NCBI GenBank assembly: GCA_037127315.1
Contig: JBBBDQ010001942.1
Coordinates: 1,310,103-1,374,102 of the forward strand
Length of the DNA: 64,000 bases
Direction of reading: 5' to 3'
Origin: Ascarosepion bandense
Lineage: Eukaryota; Mollusca; Cephalopoda; Sepiida; Sepiidae
Positions 22,759 through 32,169 of this stretch are shown here, piece by piece. Each line of letters begins with the position of its first letter. Position 1 is the first letter of the stretch. Under the pieces are notes generated by a model, which saw nothing but the letters and a program-made list of their open reading frames with translations, ran no database searches and was not told the DNA's origin. The position numbers and the translations under genes are program-made.

Positions 22759-23419
22759 AAAAAAGGGATGGACCGGATGTTTGCTCTATAACGACCAGAA
22801 AGCAAATAAACAAAAGTCGTCTCTGCGCAGGTAGATTCGCGCAGATGTTCCGGTTGAAAAATAAAAATTAATCAAATATCAAATTTCCATTTCCCGAGCC
22901 TACGCGAATTTTATTTACCAGCCAATGGGAAGCCCAGAATCAAATACAAGTGTGAAATCCCAAAACGAGCTGCTTTTGATCCAAAAGCAGATATAAAAAG
23001 CGGATACAGACAAGACCCCAGCGGCTACTTCTCCCCTGTCTGAAAACTACTTACTGACCTAAGGAGCGACTACTTTAAAGACATTCTTCACATACCTTCG
23101 CTCCCAAATTCCTAAGCCTTTAATCTCTTTCAGCATTTTATTCGTCATGAACATTTTAACCTCCGTTGGACTTATAGTCAACTATTATTTTAATTGTAAA
23201 AACATTAATTGATATGTGTATATATAAATGTTATTCTCAACTCAAATTGCTTTTCTTGATTTTATAATCATTTTATGACTTATAGTGGGCCACAAGGCCA
23301 AATGACTTATAGTCTACCACAAGGCCAAATTCCGTTAACCTGCAACAATATACAACTACCCTTCTCTTGAACGGACTCCCACTACTAACGGAAAAAGAAT
23401 AGATAAGCAACCCGCTATA
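22759..23419 (+). mobile_element. LTR copy 3, 5' edge altered
   Basis: The first about 15 bp are replaced by an A-run. Homology starts at GGGATGGACCGGATGTTT and ends CCCGCTATA. It has an internal deletion relative to copy 1 near the GACCCCAGC block, and a short local duplication (ATGACTTATAGT) at 23274-23313. Confidence 0.8.
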
Positions 23420-24021
23420 AGACAACCATGTCTGTAGTATGGGGGTTCTAAGGCGCGAATGTCCCATTTATCTCCGCATTTATAGCCACCTTTCAGGAGT
23501 GGCAGGACGAGGGGAAGGTGGAGGTTACATGATAAAAGACCTTACCCTCGTTAATAGTGGCAGCTTTTTTTTTTTTTTATAGAGATCTATTTTGTTACCT
23601 GACCTAAGCGGAGAGGGTCGCAAAGGAAGGACATTTTCTTTTGCAACTCGGCTCATTCTGATAGATCGAATTAATTTTCGACATATTTTATAAATCCGTG
23701 TATCTGTCTATCATTCACTAATTAGTAAATAGAGTCATGGAGAGGTGATAGGAACCGGTAAAAAAAACTACCAAATAGAAATGTCGATAAAGAAAAGAAC
23801 AAAAAAATGAAGGTAGATGAAGGCGGGAAGCTGCTCAGAACCCGCCCACAAGAAATAAAACACATTGCCATGACTAGCTGCATTCAACGCCATTTTGGTA
23901 AATAAGCCTGTGGCTCAAAACAAAAATAAGTTCAAGATTTTCCAAAAGTAAAATGTCAGCAGGTTTTGTTTCCGAGCACACCTGTCATTCTCAGTCTCAT
24001 CTCTGTGTTAAAAGTTCGTTC
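23420..24021. other. No recognised feature
   Basis: Includes a T-run at 23566-23578. No coding region or repeat family was recognised. Confidence 0.4.
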
Positions 24022-24034
24022 AAATATATACATA

Positions 24035-24097
<63 letters not shown>
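24022..24097. repeat. (TA)n microsatellite
   Basis: TA run broken by two ATACAT-type interruptions. Confidence 0.95.
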
Positions 24098-24104
<7 letters not shown>

Positions 24105-24284
24105 AACTTATCACTATACTCGTTTCGAAAAGCCCTCCGAGTATATACGCAGAAGGATAAATGGATGTAAAAAAAGAAAGAGCTAAGCACGTGAACATCA
24201 GTCAAAGTACGTAGCCGAAAGAAAAAATACCGAGACGAGTAATCTATAACAGAAAAGCGCTCAGTACGTAAGCAGAGCAGACAA

Positions 24285-24417
24285 AATAGAAAACCTAATA
24301 AGCCAATAAACCTACCTAGGTTTCACCTAACTGGATCTTCATGAAAGAGCCAGCCTTCCCTGAAGATCCAGTTAGGTGAAACCTAGGTAGGTTTGTTGGC
24401 TCTTTAGGTTATCTATT
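24285..24417. repeat. Inverted repeat with about 55-bp arms
   Basis: The arms at about 24285-24342 and 24360-24417 are near-perfect complements, including CCTACCTAGGTTTCACCTAA and its inverse, around an 18-bp centre. The right arm reads CTGAAGA, a short stem, then GTGAAAC. This is the PLE-type terminal signature seen in other inverted pairs of the window. Confidence 0.85.
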
Positions 24418-24423
24418 ATATCT

Positions 24424-24428
24424 ATATC

Positions 24429-24506
<78 letters not shown>
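24424..24506. repeat. (TA)n(TG)n compound microsatellite
   Basis: A TA run is followed by an uninterrupted TG run of about 28 units. Confidence 0.95.
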
Positions 24507-24509
<3 letters not shown>

Positions 24510-24599
24510 TAATAAATATACACAAAAGGGCACAGCCATGTATAATAATATTTTTCAGGTATTAATAAAACAGTGCTCAATGTAGCATGAACAGAGCTA

Positions 24600-24842
24600 T
24601 TATATTAATAAATGTACATATTTTTCTACGTCGATGGCACGACTCGGAGTTTCATGCGTTATGCAATCATCAGGTGCATGTTACAAACTGGCTGTTTAAT
24701 AGATTTAAATATAAGTTCACTTGATGTTCATGGGAGTTAAATCTTATGATTCTAGGTTACTGTTTTTTTAACATATCAAGAGGAAAATTTAAATACACAT
24801 GGAGATAAAAATGAAAATGAAAATTATGTGTCATCGACGTAG
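24600..24842 (-). mobile_element. Unclassified remnant carrying a hammerhead motif
   Basis: A stretch between the motif CTACGTCGATGGCAC (24626-24640) and an inverted related block TGTCATCGACGTAGGA (24829-24843). It resembles PLE termini; no coding sequence remains. A diverged relative of the hammerhead part occurs at about 42350-42405. Confidence 0.5.
24637..24677 (-). ncRNA. Hammerhead ribozyme-like motif, family 2
   Basis: On the minus strand the order is stem I strand GCAC, core CTGATGA, stem II TGC/GCA with a 5-nt loop, GAAA, stem III ACT/AGT with a 3-nt loop, cleavage-site C, then stem I strand GTGC. All core positions and a GUC-type site are present. Position 10.1/11.1 is a T-T mismatch, and stems are short, so activity is uncertain. 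Short stem III is typical of metazoan and PLE hammerheads. Confidence 0.6.
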
Positions 24843-24851
24843 GACAATATA

Positions 24852-25072
24852 TAATGAATTAGCTCACTCTGGCTATTGGGCGTATATAATGATAATATAC
24901 ACGCTAAAAAGTATGCGTTCTTCTACCGAGCACCCATAGTCCAGAGGTAGAATTGCCGAGTGACGCCAATTCGGTCGGGTTTCAATCCTGGGTTAAAAAG
25001 CATTCGGAGTCTAACCGTACTGATGAGCTGTGATACAGCGAAACAGATCTGTCTGCGGATGACTATATATAT
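24852..25072 (+). mobile_element. tRNA-like/hammerhead SINE-like element (family H), copy A
   Basis: A 5'-truncated unit starts at AATGAATTAGCTCACTC. It has a small hairpin (GTATATAATGATAATATAC), then a tRNA-like head with box A (TAGTCCAGAGG) and box B-like GGTTTCAATCC, and a possible anticodon-type arm near 24955-24976. A hammerhead ribozyme follows at 25009-25063, then (TA)n. Other copies are at 34735-35003, 36225-36480, 41617-41815 and the array 51368-52310. Confidence 0.85.
25009..25063 (+). ncRNA. Hammerhead ribozyme (type I), complete core
   Basis: Stem I pairs CCGTA with TGCGG (one G-U) and GTC with GAC across an internal loop. The core CTGATGA (25020-25026) is followed by stem II GCTGT/ACAGC with loop GAT, then GAAA. 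Stem III is ACA/TGT closed by GATC, or a longer palindromic ACAGA/TCTGT if two molecules dimerise. The cleavage site is GTC, with scission predicted after 25053. Every invariant core residue is present. In a tandem or circular RNA it would self-cleave to monomers. Confidence 0.88.
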
Positions 25073-25407
25073 ATGTTTCCTTAAGTTTTTTTTTATAATT
25101 TGTTTCTAGTGGTTATGAGATTAAGTCTTGTTTAGGCAACTCGCTGTGAGATCCGAAAGAAATAATCTTGACTAGCAACAACGAGAACTTTTTACTCACT
25201 TATTTAAGACATCTAGACAAGTTTCTAGATGCCTTAAACAAAGAATAAGTATTATTGTATTATTTACTTCACAACACCCACCTTTTAAGAATTCTTTTTA
25301 TTGATAAATATTTATTTTTTATTAGTATTCTTCACACCTCTTTCTGGCAAGTTCGACAACGTACTGAATATTGTTTTTTTACGTTTTTGGTCAACCTCTA
25401 GTTTTTC
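25073..25407. other. No recognised feature
   Basis: AT-rich sequence with a local inverted pair: ACATCTAGACAAGTTTCTAGATGC near 25209-25232. Confidence 0.4.
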
Positions 25408-25641
25408 AGTCAGTCAGTTAAGTGCCATACGTGAAACACGCTTGGGCGATCATGTCTCTTTCGAGACATGACTGACTGGACAGAAGATTATCCCGCAGTA
25501 GGTTTCCATTGCTTTCTGTGGTAGACTGGTTGCCAGCCAAGGCTATAGAACCCAATCTGTCCTGTTATTTAACCCATAACTGGAAGGAAGAGACTGATTA
25601 ATACCTTTCCCAAGGGTATTTGCGCGTAAGTGAATGCAATG
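25408..25641 (-). mobile_element. tRNA-derived SINE family B, head missing
   Basis: Family B landmarks in minus orientation: 3' end CAGTCAGTCAGTTAAGTGCC on the + strand, the GTCTCTTTCGAGACATGACT palindrome, ACTGGTTGCCAGCCAAGGCT and AATACCTTTCCCAAGGGTAT. It ends before the tRNA-like head. Confidence 0.85.
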
Positions 25642-25769
25642 ATACTGAGTACGTATTTAGTACGTTTCCTTTTTCTGGTAATCGTGCTTGTGCGTTCATC
25701 GAATTTTTCAGGTGTTAGTACATCAAATGTATCATAGAGTAATTGCGTAGGTTTTTTCTTTCTTCAGTA

Positions 25770-26215
25770 AAACTTTTTTTTAACTGATTACAATGTATTT
25801 TGTGTTCCCAGTTTTCCTTATAACATATATTAAAATTTTTACCATTGAGATGATTTTGAAAAGACCTGAATAAATGAAAATTCGGAGGAGCAATGTCTAG
25901 TGAATAGGGCGGATAGGGTTACACATTCCAGACAAGCTACAAAAATTTTTGCCGGGTCACCAAAGAAACGTAAGGTCTGGTATTATCCTGATGAAAAACA
26001 AAACCTTTCATGTTTACCAATTCTGGGTGATATTTTTTAATTGCAGCCTTTAATTCGTTCAGTTGCAAGTAATACTTTTCGGAATGAATTGACTGGTTAC
26101 TTAACAGAAGCTAGTAATAAAGGATTTTTCCAGTGCCACCAGATGCACAGCATGACTTTCTTAAGATGAAGACCTATTTTTGCGGGAGCTAAAATTGGCT
26201 CATATCTCTTATGTC
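25770..26215 (-). pseudogene. Mariner-type transposase fossil
   Basis: Reading the minus strand in shifting frames gives, in order, a LCIWWHWK block, an NELKAAIKKYHPELVNMKG block, FHQDNTRPYVSLVTRQK (contains the second catalytic Asp region), then PYPPYSLDIAPPNFHLFRS (the conserved mariner PPYSPDLAPSDYHLF region) and NHLNGKNF. It is full of frameshifts and stops. The N-terminal helix-turn-helix part and both terminal inverted repeats were not found. Confidence 0.8.
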
Positions 26216-27105
26216 ACATTCACTGAGCTCGGCTTTGTCTAACTCAGTATCAGATCACAAGGACCAAATACTTTCACCGAGCTCGGTTTTGTCTGGCTCA
26301 GTATCAGATCACCAGGATCAAATACTTTCACTGAATTGATTTTGTCTGTCACAGTATCAGATCACCAAGATCAAATAATTTCATTGAACTTGGCTATGGC
26401 TGGCACAGTATCAGATCACAAGGACCAAATACTTTCACCGAGCTCGGTTTTGTCTGGCTCAATATCAGATCACCGGGACTAAATATTTTCACTGAGCTCT
26501 GCTTTGTCTGACTCAGTATCAGATCACCGGGATCAAATACTTTCACTGAGCTCGGCTTTGTCTGATTTAGTATCAGATAACTAGAATCAAATACTTTCAC
26601 TGAGCTCGGCTTTGTTTGACTCAGTATCAGATCACCAGGACCAAATACTTTCACTGATTTCGGCTTTGTCTGGCTCAGTATCAGATCACCAGGATCAAAT
26701 ACTTTCACTGAATTGGCTTTGTCTGGCACAGTATTAGATCACCAAGATCAAATAATTTCATTGAACTTGGCTATGGCTGGCACAGTATCAGATCACCAGG
26801 ATCAAATACTTTCACTTAGCTCGGCTTTGTTTGACTCAGTATCAGATAACCAGGACCAAATACTTTCACTGAGCTCGGCTTTGTTTGACTTAGTATCAGA
26901 TCACTAGAATCAAATACTTTCACTGAGCTCGGCTTTGACTCAGTATCAGATCACCAGGACCAAATACTTTCACTGATCTCGGTTTTGTCTTGCTCAGTAT
27001 CAGATCACCAGGACCAAATACTTTCACTGATTTCGGCTTTGTCTGGCTCAGTATCAGATCACCAGGACCAAATACTTTCACTGAACTCAGCTTTGGATCA
27101 AAATC
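26216..27105 (+). repeat. Satellite of 54-bp units
   Basis: About 16 units share ACTGAGCTCGGCTTTGTCTG, CTCAGTATCAGATCACCAGG and TCAAATACTTTC. Two variants alternate irregularly (ATCAAATA/ACCAAATA). A subset carries TTGGCTATGGCTGGCACAGT. The same satellite recurs at 30588-30757. Open frames across it on both strands are repeat-derived. Confidence 0.95.
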
Positions 27106-27289
27106 AGATAAACACTATTTAGTATGAAGAAATATTTTTAAATAACAAAATGCATAACATAAGTTTTTTCCATTTTATCACTAAACATTGCTAGCCTCTC
27201 ACAACTCTATAACGATTACTATGACAAATGTTCAAACAAGCTACATTCCTTAGTTCCACCAGTTCAGACTTTTACATCTAGGACACGCC
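27106..27289. other. No recognised feature
   Basis: Short unique stretch after the satellite. Confidence 0.3.
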
Positions 27290-27480
27290 ATGCAATGTTC
27301 ACATAATTCAATCATTCCCATTTCTTTCGTAATCCTTTGGTAAGTGGAAAGATCCACTTAGGCAGCTTATTCCCAGAACTGTAATTTTGTGGAACAGACT
27401 TCCGAGATGCACTTCCTGTTTCCTTATAACAATTTTATTGAATAATCCACTACCTTGAGTGGCTCTTGGGCTTAGTATTG
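27290..27480 (+). mobile_element. CR1/Jockey-type LINE C-terminal remnant
   Basis: Plus-strand translation gives an ILWNRLPRCTSCF block with upstream PRTVI, the C-terminal signature of this LINE superfamily, but diverged from family A. Confidence 0.5.
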
Positions 27481-27544
27481 TGTGAGCTAATGTAGTTTTT
27501 TTTAAATTACTTATTATTAATTTAATATGCTTTATTAATTTTTT

Positions 27545-28055
27545 TTTATTTAATCATTTCACCCCATGCAAGGCGGGACTGCCACTAGTGCGCAGGGGGT
27601 TACATTGAAAGCATAGACTGGATACAGCGGGTATTGAAGAAAGGATAAAAGATTAACGGGATTCAAGAAAATAGAAGATGGCAATTGACGTTGCATTTAA
27701 ATTTTTGTTGATTGTAGTTATCAGGAAAGCAAGTAAATGGAAGGGAGTTCCACAGACGGGAACTGTTTGTTGTTTGAGTAGATGTGGGAGTTGCATTTGA
27801 CTATTTCAATGGTAAAAGTGTGGGACCTAGATACCAATCTAGTAGCACGTTTAAATTCACAAGGATGAGGCATAAAAAAACGCCCGTCAGAGCAGTTGTC
27901 CTGAAAATATTTGTAGAACAGACTGATATATATATTTATATATAGTCTTTCGAATACTGTTTCCATATCTGGTCTAGTACTCCTGCTACTCATTTCGAGG
28001 TTCTTGACTAAAATGCAAAAACGAATCTGTAATGAAATCGATCCTGACATTTTTT
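27545..28055 (-). mobile_element. LINE family A variant, 3' end
   Basis: Minus-strand copy with 3' UTR block TTTCACCCCATGCAAGGC and an ORF2 C-terminal stretch (27721-28050) that includes FYKYFQDNCSDG and RATRLVSRSHTFTIEIVK. It is truncated 5' and abuts a plus-strand copy of the same family at 28056. Confidence 0.75.
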
Positions 28056-28388
28056 CACCGACGTGGCATGGTTCCCTTTGTATTTTCTACAAATTTTTGC
28101 AACTGCTCTGACGAGCTTTTTTTTCCCTGGTGCCCCGACTATACGACGTCAAGCGTTCTACTAGATTGGCATCTAGGTCCCACACTTTAGCCGTCAAAAT
28201 AACTAAATAAAACCGGCTCTTCTACCCAGTCAGTTTCTTTTCTCGAACTTGCTGCTTGTGAAACTCCCTTCTGTTTACTTGCATCCCCGATAGCTACAAT
28301 CTCCAAAAATTTAAATGCACCATCAACCGACATCTTCTGTCTTCTTGAATCTCGTTCATCTTTTGTTCTTCCCTCAATCCTCCCTTTC
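28056..28388 (+). mobile_element. LINE family A variant, internal fragment
   Basis: Plus-strand fragment covering the region HRRGMVPF to the NLQKF-type block (ACAATCTCCAAAAATTTAAA). It is degraded, and is head-to-head with the preceding minus copy. Its 3' end resumes at 28692 after a SINE insertion. Confidence 0.7.
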
Positions 28389-28691
28389 AGTCAGTTAAAT
28401 GCCATCCGTGATACACGCTCGTACGATCATGTCTCGAAAGAGACATAACTGACTGGGCAGAACATTTTCCGCAGTAGGTTGCCATTACTTTCTGAGGTAG
28501 ACTGGTTGCCAACCAAGGCTATAGAACCCAATCTGTCATGTTATTAAATCTATAGCTGGAGGGAAGAAATAGATTAGTACCTTTCCCAAGAAAATTTGAG
28601 CGTAAGTGAATGCAGCAAACTCAACTGGATTTCGAACTCGGAACTTCGATTTCTCGCTGCGAGCTGATATCCACTGCGCCACAACGCACAT
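28389..28691 (-). mobile_element. tRNA-derived SINE family B, full-length, nested in LINE
   Basis: Minus-strand full-length copy. It runs from AGTCAGTTAAATGCCATCC (3' end) through the GTCTCGAAAGAGACATAACT palindrome to a tRNA-like head with box B-like GATTTCGAACTCGG (inverse) and box A region ending ACAACGCACA. It splits a plus-strand LINE fragment (28056-28388 and 28692-28795). Confidence 0.88.
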
Positions 28692-28795
28692 TCTCCCTGT
28701 AATCAGTATTTTTTCTCATTTTCACTTTCTGTAATCTGGTGTTTACTAGTGGTGTTCCTGTCTTGCTTGGGGTGAAATTATTTAAAATATTATTT
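28692..28795 (+). mobile_element. LINE family A variant 3' end
   Basis: Contains CTGTAATCTGGTGTTTACTA and GCTTGGGGTGAAATTATTTA, the typical 3' terminus, continuing 28056-28388 after the SINE. Confidence 0.65.
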
Positions 28796-28929
28796 ATATC
28801 TGGATCAGGGATTTACACACTTGTTTGAGGAACCCCTTTCTTGATGACTTCCACCGTTTTCGTGTCCATCATTTCAGAGAATGTACCGTACTCGCCACGC
28901 GTGGCAATGCGGATGGGCGAAGACTTTTT

Positions 28930-29063
28930 ACCCATAGCTGGAGGGTAGAGACGGATTAATACCTTTCCCAAGGGTATTTGAGCGAAAGTGAACACAACGA
29001 AATCCGAACTCGACTCTCCGATTTCGTGTTCCGAGTCGATATTCAATGCATCACAACGCACAT
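28930..29063 (-). mobile_element. tRNA-derived SINE family B, head half
   Basis: Minus-strand partial copy with ACCCATAGCTGGAGGGTAGA, CCTTTCCCAAGGGTATTTGA and the tRNA-like head ending ATCACAACGCACA. The 3' half is missing. Confidence 0.85.
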
Positions 29064-29089
29064 CCGTTATTATTTATATGTATATTTAT

Positions 29090-29470
29090 ATTTTTAGCAA
29101 ATATTCACCCTATACAAGGCTCAAGAGCTACTCAAGGTAGAGGGTTACTGAAAGAGGTTGTATGAATTGTAAGAGGCACAGTTTATGAAGAAAAGTGAGA
29201 AAGATAACGATTAATGCTAGCTTTAAAGAGGTTAAGATTGTAGCGACCCGAAAAACATCCTCTCTGTAGTCAGTTCCACAAAGTAGCAGTGGGAGAAAGC
29301 TGGTTGAATGGAACTTCTTCCTTACTAACGGAGTATGAACAGAATGAGGAGGGTTCAACCCAAGATGTCTTTTTTAAATTTTTATGGTAAAATTTGTTGA
29401 AAGTTTTCTTTTTTTTTAACTCTTTTGAAAAAAGACAACACTGTAAAATTTTCAAGACATTTTTCACGAT
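29090..29470 (-). mobile_element. CR1/Jockey-type LINE 3' end, divergent subfamily
   Basis: Minus-strand 3' UTR-like block (CACCCTATACAAGGCTCAAG, GGTAGAGGGTTACTGA) then an ORF2 C-terminal trace with ATLWN and TTLIRKEEVPFNQLSP-type residues. It differs clearly from family A. Confidence 0.5.
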
Positions 29471-29784
29471 ATGAGAAAATTCAGTGATAAATCCGAATAC
29501 CTACCTAAGCAGAATTCAGGACATATTGAAGCATTTGAATTCTGATCCCGTGAATCTAGAAATTAAATAAACCAAGTTTATGTCAGTAGAACTCGTGAAA
29601 CAACCAAATAAATAAATACCGTCAAAAGACATGCCACCACATTTTACAAATTGTCGGCCATCTTTTACAACGTGCAACTTTACATCAACGACTAATCTCA
29701 AATAATCCACAAGACGCAAGAAAACATGAATAATATAATTACATGTCTACAACATATATCATTCTTCTTTTCGGCGTATCTTTT
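29471..29784. other. No recognised feature
   Basis: Unique-looking sequence. Small frames are unremarkable. Confidence 0.35.
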
Positions 29785-30420
29785 CATGAAGTAGGCGATC
29801 ATGGCTCTGCAGAACTTCCCGCCCTTTGTAAATTTTGTCTTTTTTTATCTCTCCTAAACATTGTTATGCCATCCATTCACTAAAACTCATTCGTCTTCTG
29901 CTTCTATGTTCTATGTCCCTTCAGGACGTTGGCGATCATGGCTCTCCAGAATTTCCCGTCCTTTGTGGCTCTTGTTAAATTCCCTATTTGTTACATTGTT
30001 CCTACATCAATTTACTCAAGCTCATTCTTTTTCTCTGTGTTGTGTCCATTCACGATGTAGACGATCATGCCTCTCCACAATTTCCCGTCCTTTGTAGCTA
30101 TTAATAAATTTTGTCTTTTGGTTATCTTTCCTAAACCCTGTTCCGCCATCTATTTCCTCAAACTCATTCTTCTTCTTTTTTAAGTGCCATGTCCATTCAG
30201 GATGTTGGTGGTCACGGCTCTCCACAAATTCCTGTCTTTGCAGCTCTTAAGAAATACTGCCATTTTATTATTTTGCCTAAATCTTTTCCACTCCCTCCAT
30301 TTACTCAGGCTCAATATGTAGGTTATGCGTTGTTTTTCTCTGTCCTGTATGTGTTAAATTTTCCAAGCACTCTTTCCTCATAATGTGCCCTAAAAATATC
30401 AACTGTCGCTTTCTGATGTT
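29785..30420 (-). repeat. Tandem units derived from an RTE 3' end
   Basis: About four units of about 135 bp each carry TTCAGGACGTTGGCGATCAT, GGCTCTCCAGAATTTCCCGT and TAAATTTTGTCTTTT on the + strand. The first block is the reverse complement of the RTE 3' terminus. The array is therefore a minisatellite that arose from a LINE tail, later diverged. Confidence 0.7.
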
Positions 30421-30587
30421 AATTAAAATGTCCTTTATTTTTCTGTTTTCTGCAAAAATTTGTGGTTGTTCACATGTTTTGTCAATAATATTCTCAGCAT
30501 CCTTCTGTAGAACAATATTTCTGTTGCTTCAAGTCTTTTCTTTATCTGTATGCTAATACTTTACTTAGCTTTTGAAAGGCATAATTT

Positions 30588-30757
30588 CTGGCTCAGTAAC
30601 AGATCACTAGGACCAAATACTTTCACTGAGCTCAGCTGTGTCTGCCCAGTATCAGATCACCAGGGTCAAATACTTTCACTAAGCTCAGCTTTGTCTGGCT
30701 CAGTATCAGATCACCAGGATCAAATACTTTCACTGAGCTCGGCTTTGTCTGGCTACA
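30588..30757 (+). repeat. 54-bp satellite, second location (about 3 units)
   Basis: Same unit as 26216-27105 (CTCAGTATCAGATCACCAGG, TCAAATACTTTCACT). Confidence 0.95.
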
Positions 30758-30954
30758 TAAGGTTCATAATTCGTAAAAAAAAAAAATAAAAATCAATTAA
30801 TTAAGGAAGATTTATCTCTTCCCTTGAGAAAAAAAAATGAATTTGAATTACAAGTTATAAAAAAGTCAGTTGAAGCTTTAATTTTACTTTCTATAGAAAA
30901 TACGCTAAGTCAGTCTATCTTAGGTAATCGACAAGCAACATTATCTTTTTATGT

Positions 30955-31330
30955 GTGGTGTGTCGTTTCAGGACGTTGACGATCATGTATCTCCATAATT
31001 TCCTGCTCTTTGGAGCTCTTAGTAAATTTTATCTTTTTGTTATCTTTCCTCAATGCCAAACATATACTTAAGCACCCCTAGGTAACTTATTCAATGGCCT
31101 TCCTGCCTTCGCAAGTATCAAATTTTCCAAGTCCTCTTTCTTCATTATGTAACCTAGAAACTGTCTCTTGCTGACGTTAGTATAAGTGTCTCTTTTGTTT
31201 CCGTTTTCTTTAAAGCTTCATCATTGCTCACATGTTCGGTCCATCATATTCTCAGCGTCTGTTCATAGAACCACATTTCTGTTACTTCAAGTCTCTTTTT
31301 CATCTTTTAGTAAATTTTCCAACATTTACT
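30955..31330 (-). mobile_element. RTE-type LINE 3' fragment, minus strand
   Basis: + strand shows TTTCAGGACGTTGACGATCA, later TAGAACCACATTTCTGTTAC and TTCAAGTCTCTTTTTCATCT, the inverse of the RTE MKKKLE..EMWFYR block. It stands head-to-head with the plus copy that follows. Confidence 0.7.
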
Positions 31331-31334
31331 GCTA

Positions 31335-32015
31335 TATAGAAAGACGAATAAACTGCCAAAAAAAACCCGAACGCATGGTCATCAGCAAAAAGAGTAGCCC
31401 AAAATGCCAAAGACAGGTGGGGGATACTAAAATCAAGCAGTTACAAAAATTTAAATACCTGGGAAGTGTACTAACAGAAGACGGAATATGCGACACAGAG
31501 ATCCGAAGGCGAATTGGCATGGTGAAGGTCGCATTCCAGAAGTTGAGTAGAGTATTAAGAGACAAGAAAATTTCACTAGAAACAAAGAAAAGAGTACGAT
31601 GTGATGTCTGTTCTTCAATATGGCAGTGAATTCTGGACAATATCATCAAAGATGAAGAAAAAACTTGAGGCAGTTGAAATGTGGTTCTACAGAAGAATGC
31701 TGCGGATAGCATGGATTGAACACGTGAGCAATGATGAGGTTTTGGAATAAATGGAAACGAAAAGGACATTAATACTGAGCATCAGCAAGAGACAGCTAAA
31801 GTTCCTGAACCTGATACTAAGGCCAGATAGAGGAAAACAGAGGCAGGGGAAAGCAGTGAATAACATATTTGAAGGGCTGAGCAGGTGGATGACAGAATGA
31901 GAATTGTATGGTGTCACAGGAGAAAGCGTGCTAAGAGCCACCAGGGATAGGGAGACATGGAAAGCCGTGATCGCATACGTCCTGAAAGGACAGGACACAC
32001 AGAAGAATATTATGT
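31335..32015 (+). mobile_element. RTE-type LINE 3' fragment, plus strand
   Basis: Contains GDTKIKQLQKFKYLGSVLTE, IRRRIGMVKVAFQKLS, RKISLETKKRV-like and further C-terminal blocks, with frameshifts near 31595 and 31750. Ends CGTCCTGAAAGGACAGGAC at about 32000. No AAG tail is left. Confidence 0.8.
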
Positions 32016-32169
32016 AACAGTTAAGCACTATTTATTTCGTTTCTAATGAGATTTTGCTACATTTCTAATATGTGCAGTATCCACGTCTTTTTTGTTAGTG
32101 GAGCGGGGTTCCACCAAATTTCAAATCTGTTTAAATTTCATTAAAGAAACTTTTATCAAAGTCATACAA

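Larger units (their letters stand above)
20030..23419 (+). mobile_element. Gypsy-type LTR retrotransposon remnant with three LTRs
   Basis: Composite of a broken gag-protease internal region and three related LTR copies (20190-20892, 21932-22663, 22759-23419). All share GGTGATACCGAGCAAAAGC (the third is altered at its 5' edge), TTCGCGAGCCTACGCGAATT and end near CAACCCGCTATA. The first LTR lies inside gag as a later insertion. The second and third are separated by only about 95 bp of internal sequence, the same 95 bp that precedes the second LTR. This suggests internal deletion and unequal recombination. No pol integrase or RNase H was found. Confidence 0.85.

Noticed and set aside
25990..26010. 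CTGATGAAAAACAAAAC as a hammerhead core
   Set aside because: It lies in the mariner fossil; no stem II, stem III or stem I can be drawn.
26394..26907. Repeat proteins on both strands
   Set aside because: 54 is divisible by three, so a 54-bp satellite gives periodic open frames on either strand.
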